From NCBI GenBank assembly GCA_012730105.1, contig JAAYBJ010000158.1, positions 1 to 35,565 on the forward strand: a stretch of 35,565 bases of DNA. The letters run 5' to 3'. The notes under the pieces were generated by a model. That model did no database searches. It was not told the DNA's origin and worked only from the letters and a program-made list of their open reading frames with translations. The translations under genes and the position numbers were made by a program. Positions 31,836 to 35,565 of this stretch are shown piece by piece (positions within the stretch are counted from its first letter, which is position 1; the number at the start of each line of letters is the position of its first letter). This DNA comes from Candidatus Hydrogenedentota bacterium (GTDB lineage Bacteria; Hydrogenedentota; Hydrogenedentia; Hydrogenedentales; CAITNO01).

Positions 31836-34264
31836 TGCTTTTACTGTGCCTTCTGCAGACCTCCGGCGCGGCGGCGGACCTGCCCGTCACCAGCAAGACC
31901 ATCGCGGAGGTAGTGCGCGAAGCCCTGCCCCCGGAGGACCTTTCCTGCACCGTCACGGACACCGCGATTTCCGTGCAGGGGCCCACTTTTCGCTACACCA
32001 TTGACCGGGCCAACGGCGCTGTTAGCGGACTGGATGTCACCCGCGAAGGGAAGCGTGTGATCACGCTGCGCGAACCGGTTGCGCTCCGGCTCGATGATTC
32101 AAGCCTTACCGGCGCCGTTGGCGGCGCCACACGGGTCCTGAAAGAGAGCTTGGACCAGGTGGTCCTGTCCACGGAGTGTCTTTGGGTTCCCGGGGTGCCT
32201 TGCACCGTCACCACCACCATTTTCAACGACGGCGTCCTGGTTTCCGAAGTCACGCTCACCCCGGAGGCGGATCTGGTGCTGCGCCAGGGGATTCGCTGTG
32301 AAGCGTCCGCCGCCGGACGGTTCAGCCATTACCTGCACAAGCGCCGCGACACGAACGGCATGGACTGTTACCAGGGCGCCCTGCCGCAGCCCGGCGAGAC
32401 CGCACGTCTGAACACGCCCACCTCCTGCCTCGAAGTCTACAGCGACGAAGCCGCCCTCGCCCTGTTTACCGACATGGGCGATTTCTACCGTTCCCCCGCA
32501 TCGCTGGACACGGCCGCGGTCCGGGTGAATGCCGTTGAAAACGGCGAATGCCTCCTGAACCTGTACCAGCACCTGATTCACGCCGGGCCGGACGGCGACG
32601 CCTACACCCTTCCCGCCGGGAAAGCCTTCAGCTTCCGGGTCGGCCTCGCCGTCGCGCCGAACCGCCTGCCGCACCCGCGCTGGCGCGACCTGCGCATGTT
32701 CATCTGGGTGGGTGATGGAAACCACCCCTATCCGTCTGACGCGGAAATCCACGCGGCCGCACAACTGGGGTACACCTTGTTCCAGATGCACCGCCTGGGC
32801 CCTCCCGGCGCCCCCCGCCCGCCGGTGGGTGAACTGGAGCGGGTGCTCAAGACCGTGCATGACACCGGGATGTTCTTCATCTGGACCGCCAACGCCGACC
32901 TCATGTATCGCCACGATCCGGAGGTGGTAAAGAGGATCGAAGAAGGCCGCTGGGCCGAGTGGCAGGGTTTTAACTACGGCGGCCAGTACAAGGCAAGCAT
33001 GGACGCCTTTTGCGACACACTGGCGACCTGCCTCGCCTCGCCCAACGGCCTGGCCGATTACCGTATCGAATGCGACAAGCGCATGCTGGAACGCTATCCC
33101 GTGGACGGCATGTACATTGATGACAACCTGGCCTATGAGAACTGCACCCTGTGGAAAGAGCACGGGCACCCGCAGCAGGTGTATGACTGCCTCATCGAGC
33201 TGCACGAGATAAACTGGCGACGGCGGCAGGCGCTACGGGCAGGCTGTCCCCATGCGGTGCTCATCGACCACTGCAGCCATGGCTTTGTTCTGCCCGTCAT
33301 CGCCCCCTTCGACTGCCACCTCTTCGGCGAAGGCTATACCTTTGCCTCCGTCGAATCCTATCGCGACACCTTTGGCGCCTTCAATAATATGTATGCCCAG
33401 GGGTGCCTGTGGGCGGGCGACAGCGAAACCACCCGTTGCGGCGCGGAACGGGCCTATGCTTTTGATCTGCTCACCGGCGGCGGCCAGTACAGCTACCTGG
33501 ATTGGCGGCTCTGGCCGGAAAAATTCCCCTATGCTTCGGGGGTCAACAAAAACGAACCCCTCTTCGTCAGCACCTACAACCTGGCCCAGTATTACTTCGG
33601 CCTGTATGAGTCTACCTTCTCGGATTCCCTGGAGACAACCGTACCCGGCAGCTATGCCGCCCTGTACCATAACCGGGTCTGGAATGACGCGCTTGTGGCG
33701 CTGGCCAACATGAACGACGCCGGGACCTCCTGCTCGCTGGCGGAACCCAACGCGCCGGCCGCACTGCTGAACAGCGCCAGGCCTGTGGTGGTGTATGACG
33801 TTCACGCGCGCCGCACGCTCGGGAAGGGACCGGACGGAAACCATGCGCCCTTTGTCAATGTTCCGCTACATTCCTCCCAACTCCGCCTGTTCTATCTGAG
33901 AACTGTTCCGGAAAATAGCCCTTACCATCTGTGGGGCGGGAAACGCCTTGCCGAACAGTGGAACGCAGGGACAGGCAACCTGTCCCTGCTCTTGGACGGA
34001 CCCGAAGGCGTGGAAGAGGTCGTGGTGCTGGGCACGGGCGGCGCGACGGCGACAGAAATTCTCATAAATGCGCAGCCTGCGGTGTTTTTCCATGATAAGG
34101 AACAAGACCTGGTTTTCGGGAACGTGGTTTTCGGAAAGGAATCGCTCCGCCTGGAGGCCCGTTTCAGCGCAACTACGCCCAAAAGCGAAGGGGCACTACC
34201 GGGAAAAGCGATCGAACCCGGCGCCCTCGGCAAGTACTACGCCGCACAGGACAACGACACCTGA
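31823..34264 (+). CDS. Exported TIM-barrel glycoside-hydrolase-like protein
   Basis: An 813-residue secreted protein whose exact family I cannot name. Residues 1-18 are a signal peptide (MQALMLLLCLLQTSGAAA). Residues about 20-285 are beta-rich, like the N-terminal super-sandwich of GH31/GH36-type enzymes. Residues about 290-610 look like a TIM barrel: MFIWVGDGNHPYPS, LGYTLFQMHRLG, the DGMYIDDN strand end at about 428-435 whose aspartates fit a catalytic nucleophile, VLIDHCSHG, and HLFGEGY with a candidate acid glutamate. A beta-sandwich C-terminus follows. Members of the alpha-galactosidase-like clan and uncharacterised planctomycete families share this layout. AAAGGA precedes ATG 31823. Translationally coupled to the kelch gene. 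A GGGGC/GCCCC hairpin at about 34303-34320 may end the transcript. Confidence 0.8.
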   Translation: MQALMLLLCLLQTSGAAADLPVTSKTIAEVVREALPPEDLSCTVTDTAISVQGPTFRYTIDRANGAVSGLDVTREGKRVITLREPVALRLDDSSLTGAVGGATRVLKESLDQVVLSTECLWVPGVPCTVTTTIFNDGVLVSEVTLTPEADLVLRQGIRCEASAAGRFSHYLHKRRDTNGMDCYQGALPQPGETARLNTPTSCLEVYSDEAALALFTDMGDFYRSPASLDTAAVRVNAVENGECLLNLYQHLIHAGPDGDAYTLPAGKAFSFRVGLAVAPNRLPHPRWRDLRMFIWVGDGNHPYPSDAEIHAAAQLGYTLFQMHRLGPPGAPRPPVGELERVLKTVHDTGMFFIWTANADLMYRHDPEVVKRIEEGRWAEWQGFNYGGQYKASMDAFCDTLATCLASPNGLADYRIECDKRMLERYPVDGMYIDDNLAYENCTLWKEHGHPQQVYDCLIELHEINWRRRQALRAGCPHAVLIDHCSHGFVLPVIAPFDCHLFGEGYTFASVESYRDTFGAFNNMYAQGCLWAGDSETTRCGAERAYAFDLLTGGGQYSYLDWRLWPEKFPYASGVNKNEPLFVSTYNLAQYYFGLYESTFSDSLETTVPGSYAALYHNRVWNDALVALANMNDAGTSCSLAEPNAPAALLNSARPVVVYDVHARRTLGKGPDGNHAPFVNVPLHSSQLRLFYLRTVPENSPYHLWGGKRLAEQWNAGTGNLSLLLDGPEGVEEVVVLGTGGATATEILINAQPAVFFHDKEQDLVFGNVVFGKESLRLEARFSATTPKSEGALPGKAIEPGALGKYYAAQDNDT

Positions 34265-34353
34265 GATAAAGCGCACCCCTTCTTACATCCGTGGAGAATA
34301 CGTGGGGCCTTGCCGCCCCATCCTCTTCGCGTTACCATCCTCTAAGCGTTTGT

Positions 34354-34502
34354 TCTCGTTCCCAAATTCCATTTGGGAACGCAATTGTCCGCGAAGTTCT
34401 ACTTCGCAAATACACGACAGAACACAAATGCCCTTGGGGTGATGAAAAAGGAAATAGAATTTCAAGAGAGAGCGCGTTCCCAAATGGAATTTGGGAACGA
34501 GA
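34354..34502. repeat. Inverted pair of 29-bp palindromic units beside the CRISPR array
   Basis: TCTCGTTCCCAAATTCC... at 34354-34382 and its exact inverted copy at 34474-34502 are each 29 bp and each internally palindromic (GTTCCCAAA/TTTGGGAAC). Between them is a further hairpin, GCGAAG/CTTCGC (34391-34407). The overall form resembles a REP-pair (BIME) or miniature mobile element. It fills part of the gene-free stretch between the glycosidase-like gene and the array. Nothing else is recognised in 34265-34353 apart from a weak hairpin. Confidence 0.7.
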
Positions 34503-34660
34503 GCCAAACAAGACGGTCTTTAACAAAAGAGCCTTACAAACGGGCTTTCAGCAAAGCTCTCCATGTCTCATTCCAAACAACCCAAACAAACGTCAGTCCG
34601 TTTTTTTCGCGACCAGGGAAAATGCAAACACTGTGATGATTGTGTTGTTGGCCAAATATT

Positions 34661-35565
34661 GCTTCAATGGGGCCGCCGAAATTCATCGGCGGAAATCATC
34701 TGCTGGATCAGCCGGTCGTGTCTGGCAAAATGGCTTCAATGGGGCCGCCGAAATTCATCGGCGGAAATCGCCCGCGGCCTGGTTGGAGTGCGCGAAGAGG
34801 TGACGCTTCAATGGGGCCGCCGAAATTCATCGGCGGAAATATGCTTGTTCCGGGTGTTGGCGCTGCGTCAATCGCGAGCTTCAATGGGGCCGCCGAAATT
34901 CATCGGCGGAAATGGAAATTTCTGGCGGCAAAAAAAATAGGGCGCAGCTCGCTTCAATGGGGCCGCCGAAATTCATCGGCGGAAATTCCTCAATACCTAA
35001 CCGTAAACAAGCCGTAACACGCCGCTTCAATGGGGCCGCCGAAATTCATCGGCGGAAATTTTTAGCCGGGCTTGAGGTGCTTATTACGGAACAACAGCTT
35101 CAATGGGGCCGCCGAAATTCATCGGCGGAAATCCGTGCAGGAATCGTATCACAACCCGTGACAAATGTGCTTCAATGGGGCCGCCGAAATTCATCGGCGG
35201 AAATTAATTGAATGGCATGAATTGGCGGTGAAGGTGCTTGTGCTTCAATGGGGCCGCCGAAATTCATCGGCGGAAATCGTGGGTAACCAGCGGCCAGGTA
35301 AGGGAGTAGATTGGCTTCAATGGGGCCGCCGAAATTCATCGGCGGAAATGGAAGCGACACGGAAGAAAAGAAAGAGGAAACATTGCTTCAATGGGGCCGC
35401 CGAAATTCATCGGCGGAAATCATTCTGATATACCTTTTGATCTACCCAATCCGAAGCGCTTCAATGGGGCCGCCGAAATTCATCGGCGGAAATATGGAAC
35501 GAACTATTTGCACCTCCGGAGGTGGCGCGGCTTCAATGGGGCCGCCGAAATTCATCGGCGGAAAT
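34661..35565 (-). CRISPR. CRISPR array, 13 repeats and 12 spacers, incomplete at right edge
   Basis: Thirteen perfect copies of a 36-base repeat (plus strand starts GCTTCAATGG and ends CGGCGGAAAT) start at 34661, 34733, 34805, 34878, 34951, 35024, 35097, 35169, 35242, 35314, 35385, 35458 and 35530. The 12 spacers are 35-37 bases and all different. The repeat holds a 7-bp stem, CCGCCGA/TCGGCGG, with a 6-base loop. Read on the minus strand it ends CCCCATTGAAGC, close to the ATTGAAA(C/G) 3' end common in type I and III repeats, so crRNA is probably made leftward with the leader beyond 35565. The final repeat coincides with the window end. No cas genes are present here, so the subtype is undetermined. 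Bases 34503-34660 hold no degenerate repeat and no gene. Confidence 0.97.

Noticed and set aside
34503-34660. Possible further degenerate CRISPR repeats left of the array
   Set aside because: No segment at the expected 72-73-base spacing matches the repeat, so the array stops cleanly at 34661.
34291-35428. Several open frames across the right end with repeating peptide motifs such as NGAAEIHRRK and ASMGPPKFIGGN
   Set aside because: They are translations of the CRISPR repeat in different frames, with no ribosome binding sites or coding signal.

Overview
The window looks like a chromosomal segment from a free-living, Gram-negative-type bacterium with a GC-rich genome. It encodes TatC, an HU/IHF-type protein, a six-domain ribosomal protein S1 and a bacterial type-A RNase P RNA. 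It also encodes many secreted or lipid-linked carbohydrate proteins: a GH9 enzyme, a sialidase-like/M23 fusion, a kelch protein, a secreted TIM-barrel glycosidase-like protein and two GT2 glycosyltransferases. This mix, plus Gfo/Idh/MocA, aldo-keto and solute:sodium proteins and a stand-alone corrinoid protein, resembles Planctomycetota/Hydrogenedentota-type genomes. That placement is inference from gene content only.

Layout. Bases 1-2474 hold four minus-strand genes (tatC partial at the left edge, HU, and two membrane proteins of unknown function). Bases 2564-3485 hold rnpB and a DNA alkyltransferase on the plus strand, converging on a nitroreductase. Bases 4110-9339 are minus strand: a secreted coiled-coil protein, a large beta-propeller/GH9 fusion and a HAD hydrolase. 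Bases 9533-17901 are plus strand: a sialidase-like/M23/PKD fusion, an oxidoreductase-like protein, an aldo-keto reductase, a GT2, a peroxiredoxin and a symporter. Next come pcm (minus), then rpsA, ilvB, an alpha/beta hydrolase, a GT2-GtrA fusion and an SGNH-type protein (plus). Bases 26603-30271 are minus strand: a possible 24-residue membrane peptide, an ECF sigma/anti-sigma pair and a corrinoid protein. Bases 30741-34264 are a plus-strand pair (kelch protein and glycosidase-like protein).

The right end (34265-35565) is non-coding. It has a palindromic inverted-repeat element followed by a CRISPR array of 13 perfect 36-base repeats and 12 spacers, which runs off the window edge. No cas gene is visible. 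The repeat's terminal motif suggests that crRNA is read from the minus strand, with the leader beyond the right edge.

Functional links: the GH9, sialidase/M23, kelch and TIM-barrel proteins all carry export signals and point to breakdown or remodelling of external polysaccharide or cell wall. The symporter, oxidoreductase-like protein and aldo-keto reductase could handle the resulting small molecules, but no substrate can be assigned. I found no tRNA, rRNA, transposase, phage genes or obvious pseudogenes. The most unusual items are the CRISPR array without cas genes, the multidomain fusions, the candidate micropeptide with its structured leader, and the two inverted-repeat elements.
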